Assembly (NCBI GenBank): GCA_037176725.1
Contig: JAZBRS010000020.1
Location: 85,568,001-85,632,000 of the forward strand
Origin: Posidonia oceanica
Lineage: Eukaryota; Streptophyta; Magnoliopsida; Alismatales; Posidoniaceae
DNA: 64,000 bases
Direction: 5' to 3'
The notes beneath the pieces were generated by a model. It searched no databases, was not told the DNA's origin, and saw only the letters and a program-made list of their open reading frames with translations. Shown here piece after piece: positions 21,282 through 31,691 of the stretch (its first letter is position 1; every line of letters begins with the position of its first letter). The position numbers and the translations under genes are program-made.

Positions 21282-21825
21282 CACCATTCTGACATCACAT
21301 ATAAAGCACCACCTCAAATCAGAAGGTGCTAAAGAAACTCATAACAGAATAATAATTTAAAAGTACCACCTTAATTATTATTAAAAACATTACTGTTACA
21401 AGGCTATCCTAGCATAACCACTATGGCAAAAGGTGACTATGCTACAACAATGTTCACATGTCAGGACCCGGAACCCATGTAGAAGTTACACTAGGGGGAT
21501 TTCTACAAAAGGTATAGTATCCCTGACAATCCTTGAGAGGCATCAGATTGCCAACCATAGCTTTGTTGGCAACATAGTCGACGGTTATCCCCCACTCTTT
21601 CCTCCGCCTCGTCCTCCTAGATGAGATGATGATTGGTGTTCGTCACCTCCTGTAGTTCCTTGTGCAAATACCAGTGACCACGCTCACCCAAGGTGCTGAA
21701 ATCTGCACAATGCTTCTTTAGACGCCTGTGAAGTTGCTTCTCTTGCCTCCTCTTTCGACACTCTTCTTCTCTTGTCGACGTTGTTCCCTAACTGATTAAC
21801 AGAGGATGAGGTCGGGGATCGAGAG
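21282..21825. other. Unassigned segment between two Tekay LTRs (copy at 44402-44945)
   Basis: About 540 bp duplicated almost exactly at 44402-44945. It contains a 63-codon plus-strand ORF that is kept in both copies simply because they are duplicates. On the minus strand a stretch (about 21660-21790) reads EEECRKRRQEKQLHRRLKK and then HCADFSTLGERGHWY. This resembles a charged protein tail, but I cannot name it. Confidence 0.4.
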
Positions 21826-24395
21826 TGTCACGACCCTAGTCACGACAGTTCAAAATCTAAACACTCTTATAAATAAATAAATAGCTCAAAAACAAATGCA
21901 AGAAAATTAATTAAATAATTAACTACTAATAACCACTAACTCTACTCAGAATCTGTGGTGTGCAGCTACGTGACTCCTGCTATAGGCACTAGATTTGACT
22001 ACTACTCCAACATCTGCACCTGCAAGAAAATCATTAAATATATGTGAGTGACATCTAATAGTCACTCAGCACACGCCTACCATTTAACAAAAACAACAAA
22101 CTAGAATTATAGCTGCTAAGACTCAGCTTCCAAGCTAACATTGCCGCCCCTCGTGGCAGCACCAAGACCAAAGCCTGCATGGCCACAAACACCTGCAATA
22201 TCCTATTGCAAACAAGTAAAAAATCTTTTATATATGCTTTTCAAAAACGCTTTTCCCTTCTCTAGAACCAAAACCATGTGCATTTTTGAAATCTCTTATG
22301 CACACTTGAAATGGCTACTCTATGCCAAATCAAGTCCAAAACCATCACAAATCCAACAATGACACACACTCACACACATAGTCGAAAACCTATCGTGTTG
22401 CCCAGCACCAAGCAACCGACACTGGCCTACAAGCAGTCGTCATGGCACACTGTACTACAGCAGGAAAGCCACTTTGTGCAGGAGCTCCCTGCCCTGGGTT
22501 CATACTCTAAGAATTCTTAAAAGTCCACACAGGACAACACACACATAGGGTCCACCCTCTCAGCATCCTCGAGACTGTTGCACTTGGCCAACCAGAGGAC
22601 TTTTTCACCTCATGGTCCCATCCGTACAACTCCCTGAGATTTCATGCCTACTCCTCTAGCTCTCGACCGTCCATGGGTATCACTCATCCCTGGTTCGTCG
22701 GCTAGATTGTTCAGTCCTCTTGGTCCCGACCTTACCTTTGGTGTTTTGGTCTGCAGACCCTCACCCAAGGTATTTTGGTCATCAAAAACCACAGAACCTC
22801 AACCTCAGACTCACACCTAACCCTCCAGAGGTATCAACCATCTCTGATTCGTTAGAACGATCCTACGACCTCAAAACCCATAGGAAACCTCTCAAACCTC
22901 ATCATAGGCAACTGGCTCCTGATCTTCTAGAGGCATCAAACATCCTTGGTCGGCCAACCAGATGCTTCGACCACTTGGTCCCTCAAAACCATAGAAATTC
23001 TTTTTCAAAACCTTTGCAAATCTTATGCATTTCTTTCCATATCATTTTTGGAAAGTCATTTTAAGAACCAATTCAAAATACTGCCAAAAACATCTCAAAG
23101 CCAACTACAACCACTGCCACAGCGGGCTGCGCGGCTAACCCGCACTTGTCCCCCACGTTGGTTCCTCGTGCCCCCAGCATTACAGTGGCGCATGACAGAA
23201 AGCTAGGACATCACTTGCCTGGGCCAAAACCCACGACCTTGCTAATCTATACCCAAACACAAGGGGAAAACCAAAAACCATGGAAATCCATTATAAATAT
23301 ACTGACAACACAATCAAATCCATGCATCCACATAAACCATCACAAATGGATTCTCATGCAAACCCAACACACACAACAGCCAATCGCCGCTAACACCAGA
23401 TTCTCACTTGAAATCCCAATCGTCAGATTCCCACATGGAATCCCAAAGTGCAACCCCAACAAACATGCATTATATTAAATAAAAAAAGGGATTCTTGGGG
23501 TAGATCGTGTACCTTCCACCGACGATCGACCCTTACGCCTACGCCGACATAGTAGCGGCAACAACGGCGACTTGGCTCACGATGGCAGTGACGACAATCC
23601 CAAAGTGCAACCCCAACAAACATGCATTATATTAAATAAAAAAAGGGATTCTCGGGGTAGATCGTGTACCTTCCATCGATGATCGACCCTTACGCCTACA
23701 CCGACATAGTAGCGGCAACAACGGCGACTTGGCTCACGGTGGCAGTGACGACCCAGCAGTAGTAACGACGACACACGACAACGACGACTCCACAACACAC
23801 AGCTGCAGCAAAAACCCACATTGAATGCCTCCCTTTCACCCTCCGATCACTCTCTCTCCCCCCCCCCCCACACACACACTCTCTCTCCCTCTCCCCCTGG
23901 ATTCCCCTTTTATAAAACCTTTTGTGCGGCACTATTCATGAACAATATTGTCACGAGGTGGTTGCTCAAACCATTGTGCCATCACGGGATGGTACTGTAG
24001 CACAACTGTGTTTGTCCACCTTGTGTTCTACACACTCACGGGACACAACATGCCAAAACACAAACACGATGTAATATACTAAGGGGAAATCACGACACCT
24101 TATACCAAAGCAAATCCACGGGTGTAATACGTTGAATAGGGAATCCAAAGAGGGAAGCATCCACAAAAATCACTTTCATTACCTAGGAAGAATATTACAT
24201 TTATGGTAATCAAACACCAATCGACCCAACTGGGCTCACAAGTCGATTACCAAAAACACAACCGAGTGGGAACCAAATCCCAAAATAATATCTTGCAACT
24301 TACAACGCTTTGGGCTACTAAAACACGCCCAAACCCCACACTGGAAACTTGCATGGACAACCCACGTTTTCCCCACAGAGACCTCAGGTGTTACA
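21826..24395 (-). mobile_element. Tekay/Del chromovirus LTR (element C2), left copy, minus strand
   Basis: On the minus strand it starts TGTAACACCTGAGG at 24395, right after the polypurine tract AAGGAGGGTAGAA, and ends CTAGGGTCGTGACA at 21826. The pol end lies immediately upstream (to the right), so it is a 3' LTR. It is 2570 bp long, against 2407 bp for its duplicate at 44946-47352; most of the difference is a 157-bp tandem duplication. A CT-rich stretch with TATAAAA (23860-23915, minus TTTTATAAAAGG) is a plausible core promoter. Confidence 0.85.
23439..23752 (+). repeat. 157-bp tandem duplication inside the left C2 LTR
   Basis: The sequence AATCCCAAAGTGCAACCCC starts at 23439 and again at 23596. 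The two 157-bp units are almost identical. The duplicate LTR at 44946-47352 has one copy, so this is a private duplication. Confidence 0.9.
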
Positions 24396-24654
24396 TTCTA
24401 CCCTCCTTAAAAGAATTTCACCTCCGAAATTACATCTTCAGGCGAACTGGTAGGGATATTGTGAACGGATGTCCACCACACTCTTCCAAGTGGCTTCCTT
24501 CGTGCCATGATGCCGCCATTGAACTAGGACGAGCAGAACCACCTTGTTCCTCAGATCCCACTCCTTTCTGTCAAGAATTTAGATGACATCCTCCACCATA
24601 GATAGGTTCTCTTGCAGCTCCTTTGGCTGAACTGGTATTACCTGACGCCTTCCC
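24396..24654 (-). pseudogene. C2 chromovirus: polypurine tract and end of pol (chromodomain), left copy
   Basis: The polypurine tract lies at 24396-24409 (minus strand). Upstream of it the minus strand carries the pol end, with chromodomain-like residues matching those at 47385-47545 (LVQWRHHGTKEAT). The sequence is cut at about 24654 inside pol, where it joins the T1 LTR without homology. The duplicate at 47353 continues much further. Confidence 0.75.
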
Positions 24655-25011
24655 CGTGCGTAACAGGAGTCCTTGTCCTTTCTCTTGGCTCGCATTGACC
24701 TTTGCCCTATCTTAGGCATGAGTCATAGCATAGCATAGCATAGCTTAGCTTAGCATTGCATCCCTTTGCCCCCCCTTTGCATCCAGTTTGGCATGTCTTT
24801 TCATGATTTACCCCTGATTTTCCCTGTCTTTCAATTCAATAGATCTGGTGGCGACTCCGATTTTGTCTTATTATCTCTTTTCTTTTCTTTTGCCAGCGTT
24901 TCCGAGTCGAGTTTCTTCCCTCGGATCCCGTCGCATCTTGTGAGCCTATTTTGATCAGTGCACGCAAGCTTTGGTAATGTGCATGGACGATCAGAATTCA
25001 GGATTACTACA
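24655..25011 (+). mobile_element. T1 5' LTR, 3'-terminal 357 bp only
   Basis: It begins abruptly with CGCCTTCCCCGTGCGTAACAGG, matching position 43350 of the 3' LTR, and ends GGATTACTACA at 25011 immediately before the PBS. About 2.9 kb of the LTR is missing to the left, replaced by C2 chromovirus sequence. The promoter part of this LTR is therefore lost. Confidence 0.9.
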
Positions 25012-25012
25012 G

Positions 25013-25030
25013 TGGCGACTCTGCTGGGGA
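25013..25030 (+). promoter_or_regulatory. T1 primer binding site
   Basis: TGGCGACTCTGCTGGGGA lies one base after the LTR end. The terminal TGG pairs with a tRNA CCA end. T3 has TGGCGACTTTGCTGGGGA in the same place. Ogre-type elements usually use tRNA-Arg; I have not matched a specific tRNA. Confidence 0.8.
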
Positions 25031-26170
25031 GCAGTACTCTGGCTTTCCTCTTGGCCTTCTCGCCGCTTGCTTCTGTGTTTTGCTTGCCTTTTGCTTTCGC
25101 TTGCCTTACTTGCTTACCTGCTTTATGCCATGATTGCTTGCGCTGCTTTATTTACCTGCATCACATGTCTAAATACTTGCTTGGCACACCATGCATGCCT
25201 TTTGAATGATGAATGCTTCCTTTTACACCAATGCAATGCCATTGCACCTGCACATGCTATGCATATCTGCCTTTTGCTATGATGCATGTTTTTTTTCACT
25301 ATCATGCTCACACACACGTACACATGCCATGCCCTTGCCTTTTGCAATATTGTGTGTTGCTTACTTGCCATGTTTGGGTGATTTTCTTCTCCTTTTTGCA
25401 TTAAGCCTAAGGACAATTAGAGACTGATTGCTTCCCCCATGGCTAATTAAAAACAGCAAGTAAAAAGAACTTCTAGGAGCAACTAGAGACTGCAAACACA
25501 CTGCACCCCCTTGAGTTAATAAAATACGCAAGATAAAACGTGAAGCATCTGCATAAAGCATCATATAGGGCATGCATTCTTCTCATCTGAGTCCACCTAT
25601 AGTCTGAGAAGGATAGTCCCGGTCTCTTGCCCCCAACACTTTGGCGTGGTGTAAGTAGATCGGTCCATCCCCTCTTGTCAGGGGGTCATGTCGGTGTTAG
25701 TAGAGGGTACCACCCATGCTTCTGGCAGGGTCAAGGCCACCTACGCACCACTACGTCACCACCTGAGCTTTGGGCCGGGTTTAAGACGTGGGACCTGCTT
25801 TTTTCTAACTTGAGTCGGCGGCCCGTACACCCATGAGCGTTCGGAGTAGACTGCCTACTAGGACACCCTAGATTGGTAAGGGAGAGCATGCTAGAAAGCA
25901 TACATCTACATTCATATCTTACATCCAAACATTTTCTTTTTACTTTCAGGTTCTAATCCGTTGTTATTTGTTTGCCTTTCGCGCAGAGGTCAGTCAGCGA
26001 GTTCCTTAGCTGGAGCTTGAGTGCCTTCTCTTACTGACGCCCCTGTTGCGACCCCTGCTTCTGATCATGCCCCCCTTCCGAGCTACTTCGCTTTAGTGAA
26101 CATAGCTCCTCCTAGGATTCGCCCTCTTGCTCCCTCTCGTAGCCCTGTGATCACCTGTTCTTGGTCAGCG
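25031..26170 (+). other. T1 5' leader
   Basis: This is 1.1 kb of noncoding leader. The first 500 bp are a C/T-rich run of TTGCTT and TGCAT words. The part 25570-25880 (GAGTCCACCTAT, then CAGGGGGTCATGTCGGTGTTAG, GAGAGCATGCTAGAAAGCAT) is conserved in T2 (49070-49380) and T3 (53605-53910). A second conserved block lies just before gag (GCGAGTTCC, then GGAGCTTGAGT, 25990-26030). Such blocks are candidates for packaging or dimerisation signals. Confidence 0.6.
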
Positions 26171-28311
26171 ATGGCCCAGTTTGTTGGTGATTCCTAGGCC
26201 CCTGTTGCCCCGGAGGTGGCCCCTCTTTTGGTCCCTTCGGCTCCCGCATTGACTCCCTCTGTGCCAGCGTCTCGTTCTCTGGTACAGCTGCCTCCCTCTT
26301 ATTCTGTGGGGCAGTGGCAGGCTCCATCGGACTCGGTTGCCGAGACTGTCCTGGTAATCGCCGCCCGCGCTCCAGAGACACCACTGACTCCTCCTCCCCA
26401 GGGTAATGTCACTTTTGACACCCACCTTGCTGCGGTGAATTTCGCCTTAGGATCTTCGCCCCTTGGACAATCTGTGTCCCAGCCGCTTGAGTCTGGTCCC
26501 CCGCCGATCCTGCAACTCAGCATACCTACTGACGGGTCCCCTGAGATGTAGTATCAGCAGCTGATGGAGACTGCCCAGAGACTGCAGGGCATGGCTCTAT
26601 CTCTTCGCCCTTCATTTACTCCTGCTGCCCCCGAGGCTCAGCTGCGACCTGCTCTCGCGTCGCAGGCATTCCCTTCTACTCCATCGCTCAGACCACCGCC
26701 TCAGCTACTCACTGCTCAGGCGATGGGGGCCCAGCTTCCGCCTCCTGCATATGCACAACACCCTGCACAGCATCCTCCTCTGGCACCTGGTGGTCAGTCC
26801 TTGGGACTGATCGGAGGGCAGCATCCCTCTAGCCCGTAGCCCAGCACCATGCCAGTGCAGTAGCTGACACTCCAGCACTCTGCATCACCTATTACTCAGC
26901 ATGCTAGTTATTCATACCCCCTACATCAGTAATACCCTACCCCAGCATACATGCCAGCACACACAGCACACCTGCATGGATACACTGCCCATCCCGTCGC
27001 TCCACCAGGCGATGTGATGGTAGACCCAGAGGAGCACCTCGGTGCATCCTACACGGTGTATGTGGCCCCTGCCCCTGCTGTACCACCTCCTTTGGCAGCA
27101 GCTCCAGAATCCAACGACGACAGGTTCGTCGTTCTAGAGAAAGCACTTCGACAAGTGCACAGTACAGACCACCAGTCTTACTAGTTCCGGGACCTCTGTT
27201 ACTTCCTAGAGGCGGTACTCCCCCCGAAGTTCCGCATCATGGTATTTGAAAAATACAATGGTAGAGGCTGTCCTATAGAACATCTGAAGGCGTATTGCGG
27301 AGATCTTGCCCAGCTCTAGGCTGACGAGAGGTTGCTAATCCGCTTGTTCCAGAAAAGTCTAAGTGGCCCTGCACTCAAGTGGTTCACTTCACTTGATATG
27401 GCCAGCATCAAGACATGGAACGACCTCAGCCAGGCATTCCTGGGACAATATTCCTTCAACCTAGACCTGGTCCCTAAGCGCACGGACCTGATCGCATTAA
27501 AGCAGAACCGCGGTGAGCCGTTTGGGGAGTATGTCGGCTGTTGGCGTGCACTCGCTTCGCAGGTTCAAGACGGACTCTCTGATGAGGAGTCCCTCGAAAT
27601 TGTGATCGGGGATGCGCAGCCCACTGTCGGGGCTCTGCTCAGCATTCAACCTGTCACAACCTTCATAGCACTGATTTGGGCTGGCACCCGAGTGGAGAGT
27701 TCGCTATGGGGTGGCAACTTCCCGGCTCTCTCTGCGTTTGCCAAGCGGGCCACCGCCAGCAGCAACAGCAACAACACCAGCAGCAACACCAGCAGCAACA
27801 GCAGTGGTACCACCAGTAGCCAGCCCAAGAAGAAGGACTCGCCGAAACCTACTGTTGCCTACGTCGACTCCGCGTCCGTGCCTGTTCAGCTGGCAGTTCG
27901 GCTTCTCCCACATCAAGTAGTATACGCACCAACACCTAGAGTACCTCCCACACCATAAATCACTACCACTGCCCAACCGGTGTATCCTGCCACACCCGTC
28001 TTGCAAGCACAGCCCCAGGGGCAAAGGCGACCATGCGTCAATTCACCCCACTGGTGGAGCCACTAAGCGCCGTCCTCCCTAAGGTTGCGACATTTCTGAG
28101 GTTTCCCGAGGCTCGCCCTTTGCCAAATCCACTTCTGCAATGGCATAAGGTGCACCTTTTTTGCGACTTTCATCGAGCCATAGGGTACTCGACGAACAGT
28201 TGCCTCACTTTGCGGGACACCATCCAGAATTTGATCGAATCGGGAACGATTTTGATCCACACGCACGAGGCACCTTCATCTGTCCCTTCATCAGCATCAG
28301 CCCCTGCATAG
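26171..28311 (+). pseudogene. T1 gag polyprotein, broken
   Basis: Gag forms the virus-like particle. I place the start at the ATG at 26171 (MAQF), because T3 and T2 have an ATG at the same aligned point. The N-terminal part is Pro/Gln/Ala-rich. The conserved gag block (Retrotrans_gag-like) spans about 27240-27650: FEKYNGRGC, then LLIRLFQKSLSGPALKWF, then EPFGEYVGCWRALASQV. A poly-Gln/Ser/Asn stretch follows (27740-27815). Near 28020 a deletion of about 10 bp relative to T3 shifts the frame. The zinc-knuckle-like motif LFCDFHRAIGYSTNSC (about 28158-28205) is then read in the new frame, where the GH of the T3 motif has become GY. In-frame stops include several TAGs where T3 has CAG. Confidence 0.85.
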
Positions 28312-28962
28312 GCATTAGCATCCCCTCATCCCAGCATCGTCCACCAGCCCCTCCCGGAGCATCCCAATCCGGAAGGTGCAGGGACCTCGAGAATCTATTC
28401 TCTCTCCCCGTCCGGGCCTGCTACGTTTGTGGTAGACCCCTCCGAGCTCATTCATGATGTCTCGGAGCCCTTTCCTCTAGCTCTTTATCATGCGGCCATT
28501 GCCGGCTCCGAGTCGGGAGTCCATATGAACCGACCGTGTGCCAGGCCAGGGCGCTCCGCCACTCACCCTACCATGCATCCTCAAGCCCCTGCCCCTGTAT
28601 ACCTTCAAGCCAGACCGTAGGCCCAAACCCCAGCCTCCTATTTAGGTAGGCCCCCAGTCAGCCTGTTAGCTAGGTCTCAGCCAGGGCCTCTAGCAACCTA
28701 CCAGCACCAGTACCCTTCTCCCTATCACCCAGCCAACCCTCCGGTAACCCCTCTTGTGCTCACAACATAGGCCCCTACGGTTATTGACTTAACCTGGGAC
28801 CCCCATCGCGTGCCCTACAACTATGCCACGGAAACGTGTGCAGAAGTCATGCGATCGGGGAGGGTATACCAGCCCGCAGCACCGGTGGTAAGGCCCAGCC
28901 GTCCAGCACCCGCTGCACCCCCACTAGCGAGCCAGCCAGTAGCACCCCTACTAGTCAGCTAG
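28312..28962 (+). other. T1 gag-protease linker
   Basis: A Pro/Ala/Gln-rich coding remnant with frequent TAG stops, for example at 28960. It includes a recognisable VPYNYATETCAEVMRSGRVY at about 28810, which T3 also has (FPYDYATEMCAEVMRSGMVY). Its function is not known to me. Confidence 0.6.
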
Positions 28963-30204
28963 CCTGCAGCAACCCCAGCATCAAGCCAACCCCCTGCACC
29001 TAGCCCGGTAGAGCCAACCCCCAAAGCATCCCCTCCTATCACCAGAAAGCCACACCACAAAACCGACATCACTTCCCAGCTTAGGAGGGTTAAAGCCGAT
29101 ATTTCCATTTGGGACCTTATCCACTCCTCTTCTGAATACCGTGAGGCTTTTTTCCGAGTGTTCCAAGCCGCCCGTGTGTCCCAAGTCATAGAACCCGCGG
29201 CCTTGGAAAGCATGGTTGGCGTCATTGCAGAGCCTCAGATCATCTCTTTCACGAGCGATGAGCTACCTCCGACGGGGATTAATAATAACCAACCCTTGTT
29301 TGTCATGGTGCAATACAAAAACTTTCGCAACCCCCTATCGCTGGTTGATAACGGGCCAGGCCTTAATGTCTGTCCGTTGCGCACTGCAACCAGGCTTGGA
29401 TTCAAAGCCGAGGATATCACTCCGGCGATAAAGGGAATGATAGCTTTTGATAATACGCACCATGACGCTCTAGGGATTCTGATTATTCCTCTTATCATTG
29501 GCCCAGTCACGTTTGATGTGGAGTTCTACATTGTTGACTTGGAGCCTAACTTTAACTTCCTGCTTGGGCGCCCTTGGCTGCACAAGCATTAGGTCATCCC
29601 CTATACCCTCCACCACATGATCAAGTTCTGCCACGGCGACGATGTTATTGTTGTAATGGCAGAAAACCTCGAGAAGGAGCGGATCGAGGTGGTTGCACCC
29701 ATCTCTTCGCATACTATCCCTTTTGACCCTGAACTTTCAGCTGCCTTGTATCGAGTTAATCGGTGTGAGCCGGTTAGCTTTGTACCTGATCTTGAACGTG
29801 TCAACTCCTTGGCCGTTCACAGCAACTCCTTTCGGATGGTCGAAAACGTCTGCCATAGATGGGGCTATGTCAAGGGAACGCCGCTCGGGCGATATGGCCA
29901 GGGAATCGCTGAGCCAATCAGAGCAGCAGAACGAAGAGATTTAGAAGGTCTCGGATATGACTTACAGTCCGGCAAAGACAGATGCATGCAGCTCAAGGAT
30001 CAGAGGATGGCTATTCCGCTGGACCTCACTAACTTCACCAGTACAGGTATCCTAGAATCAAACAGCAGTAAGGCCCTAGCACGGCAGGTGTCATGCCCAA
30101 GCTCTCAGCTGCCGGAGGAAGAATGGGTCTGCATCGAGGACTACTACTCAGATGAAGAGGAGTCTAGTATAGTTGAGGCAGCCCCAACCAGCAGCAAGGA
30201 TTAG
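28963..30204 (+). pseudogene. T1 aspartic protease with G-patch-like segment
   Basis: One frame stays open from 28963 to 30204 except for a TAG at 29590. It starts with a conserved helical region (SQLRRVKADISIWDLIH, FFRVFQAARVSQ). The retropepsin-like protease follows at about 29240-29590: FVMVQYKNF, then the active-site region LVDNGPGLNV, then EFYIVDLEPNFNFLLGRPWL. The catalytic triplet is DNG, as in T3 (DNGSS); the Ser-Ser after it has become Gly-Pro here. A glycine-rich segment at 29835-29925 (RWGYVKGTPLGRYGQGIAEP) resembles a G-patch RNA-binding motif, common after the protease in plant Tat elements. The end is acidic (EEWVCIEDYYSDEEE). Confidence 0.8.
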
Positions 30205-31691
30205 CTCAGCGCGAGTGCGTCCCGGTCAGTTTGCTTGGCACTCACTGATGAAGCAACAAAATTGGCAAACCCTAGGGCAGGGTTGACAGTCTCCCCTCTT
30301 CCTGCAGCATCACCAAAGTCACCGACAGGCGCAGCCACAGTGCCAGAATCAGAAGCACGTCCTCCGGCATTATCTAGCAGTCAGCCTGTGGCCGCAGCCG
30401 CACCAGCATGGAAATCACTTTCTCCGACGGCATAGTCAGTCGGATCAGGCGACAGTGTGACTCAGCCCGCATTATCGACAGTGCCACAGGCAAGCCAGGC
30501 GGCTCTGTCAGGCACACTGCTGTCAGCTTTAGCAGATCTTGCTATGCGAAAGATTCTCACCACTACTACCGGGAGACCACCACTGTCACCCACGGGAGCC
30601 AGCGTTTCATCCCCAAGCATGGCGGTCCAGCCATCGGCCCCCCAGAAGAGCAGTTGTGCCTCCTTGCTGGCAGCAGCAGTGATCCTGGCAGCATACCCAG
30701 CAGCAGCGAAACAAGTGCCCCAAGCAACAGAAAGCCCAGCAGTTGAGCCAGGCTGGCTGCAAGCCCGGTAGTCGCTTATTACATCGACTCACCCTCGGAT
30801 GAGGAGGTTGGAGTGGCTATAGATGCTCAGATTGATTTCTCTATGGGAGACTTGGAGCAGTTATTCCAGGAGCAGCTCACGTCACTGGCGCAGGACGTGG
30901 CAGAGCATGAGACCGCACAGAAGAAGGGGAAGGCCGTGGCTACAGATCCCTCTATCATGGTCCTAGAGGAAGGTCTAGCACTCAAGGCACCCGTCAGACC
31001 AGATAAGCTGATCACGCTGCAGCCAGGGAGTGGGTCTCGATGGTTCGTGTAGCGCATGCCACACTTAGACAATGCAGCAGGCGGCAGTACCCTGATCAGC
31101 TGCCAGCCTGATATATCCTTGACAAGCATACCAGAGCACGTAGAGGAAGTGATAGCACAGTAGATACCAGCAGTATTAGCACCACAAGCAGTGCCAGTGG
31201 CACAGCAAGTAGTAGCAGTACAACATGCACTAGCAGTAGAGGAACATGCAGTACAACATGCACCAGTAGCAGAGCAACATGCAGTACAACATGCACTAGC
31301 AGTAGAGCAACATGCAGTACAACATGACCTAGCAGCAGAGCAACATGCACAAGCAGTAGTAGAGCAACATGCAGCAGTAGCAGAGCAACATGTAGCAGTA
31401 GTAGAACAACATGCACTAGTAGTAGTACAACATACACCAGTGGCAATACAACATGCACCCACGGTGGCACAACATGCACAAGCAGAAATATAGCAGGCAC
31501 CAGCAGCACAACAGCAAGTAGTAGCATATGCAACCCCCGCACAGGCAGCAGCAGCACAACCAGTTTCAGCACAGGTAGCAGCAGCACAGTTAGCCTCAGT
31601 ACAGACAGCAGCAGCAGAATTAACAGAGCCAGCTGAGGAGCTTGCCAGGACGGAGGTCGCGCGCCGAGGGTATAAAAACACTCAGGTAAGC
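30205..31691 (+). pseudogene. T1 protease-RT linker, low complexity
   Basis: This is Ala/Pro/Ser-rich coding remnant. The reading frame changes near 30760. The new frame gives YYIDSPSDEEVGVAIDAQID, then KGKAVATDPSIMVLE (conserved in T3 as KGKAVVTDPS), to a TAG at 31050. A minisatellite follows (31185-31500) and the frame then runs into the RT region. T3 has the same layout (58090-59395) without the repeat expansion. Confidence 0.65.
31185..31500 (+). repeat. QH minisatellite in the T1 linker
   Basis: A 27-33 bp unit around GCAGTAGAGCAACATGCA repeats about 11 times. In the pol frame it is open for 100 codons and encodes repeats such as VAEQHAVQHALAVEQH. T3 has only 59230-59330 (AGTAGTCCAAGTAGCC-like) in the same position, so the array is a T1-lineage expansion. 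The minus strand is also open here for 284 codons, which is a composition artefact. Confidence 0.85.

Noticed and set aside
21433..21624. A 63-codon ORF conserved at 44553-44744
   Set aside because: The conservation reflects segmental duplication of the whole region, not selection. No domain is seen.
17360..25011. A single 7.6-kb 5' LTR for T1
   Set aside because: The perfect GCATT repeat on both sides of 17360-20611, and the Tekay LTR with its own polypurine tract between 20617 and 24654, show separate elements.
30827..31681. A 284-codon minus-strand ORF rich in Cys, Ala and Thr
   Set aside because: It is the antisense reading of the QH minisatellite and adjacent low-complexity linker of T1. 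It has no recognisable domain and no counterpart in T3.
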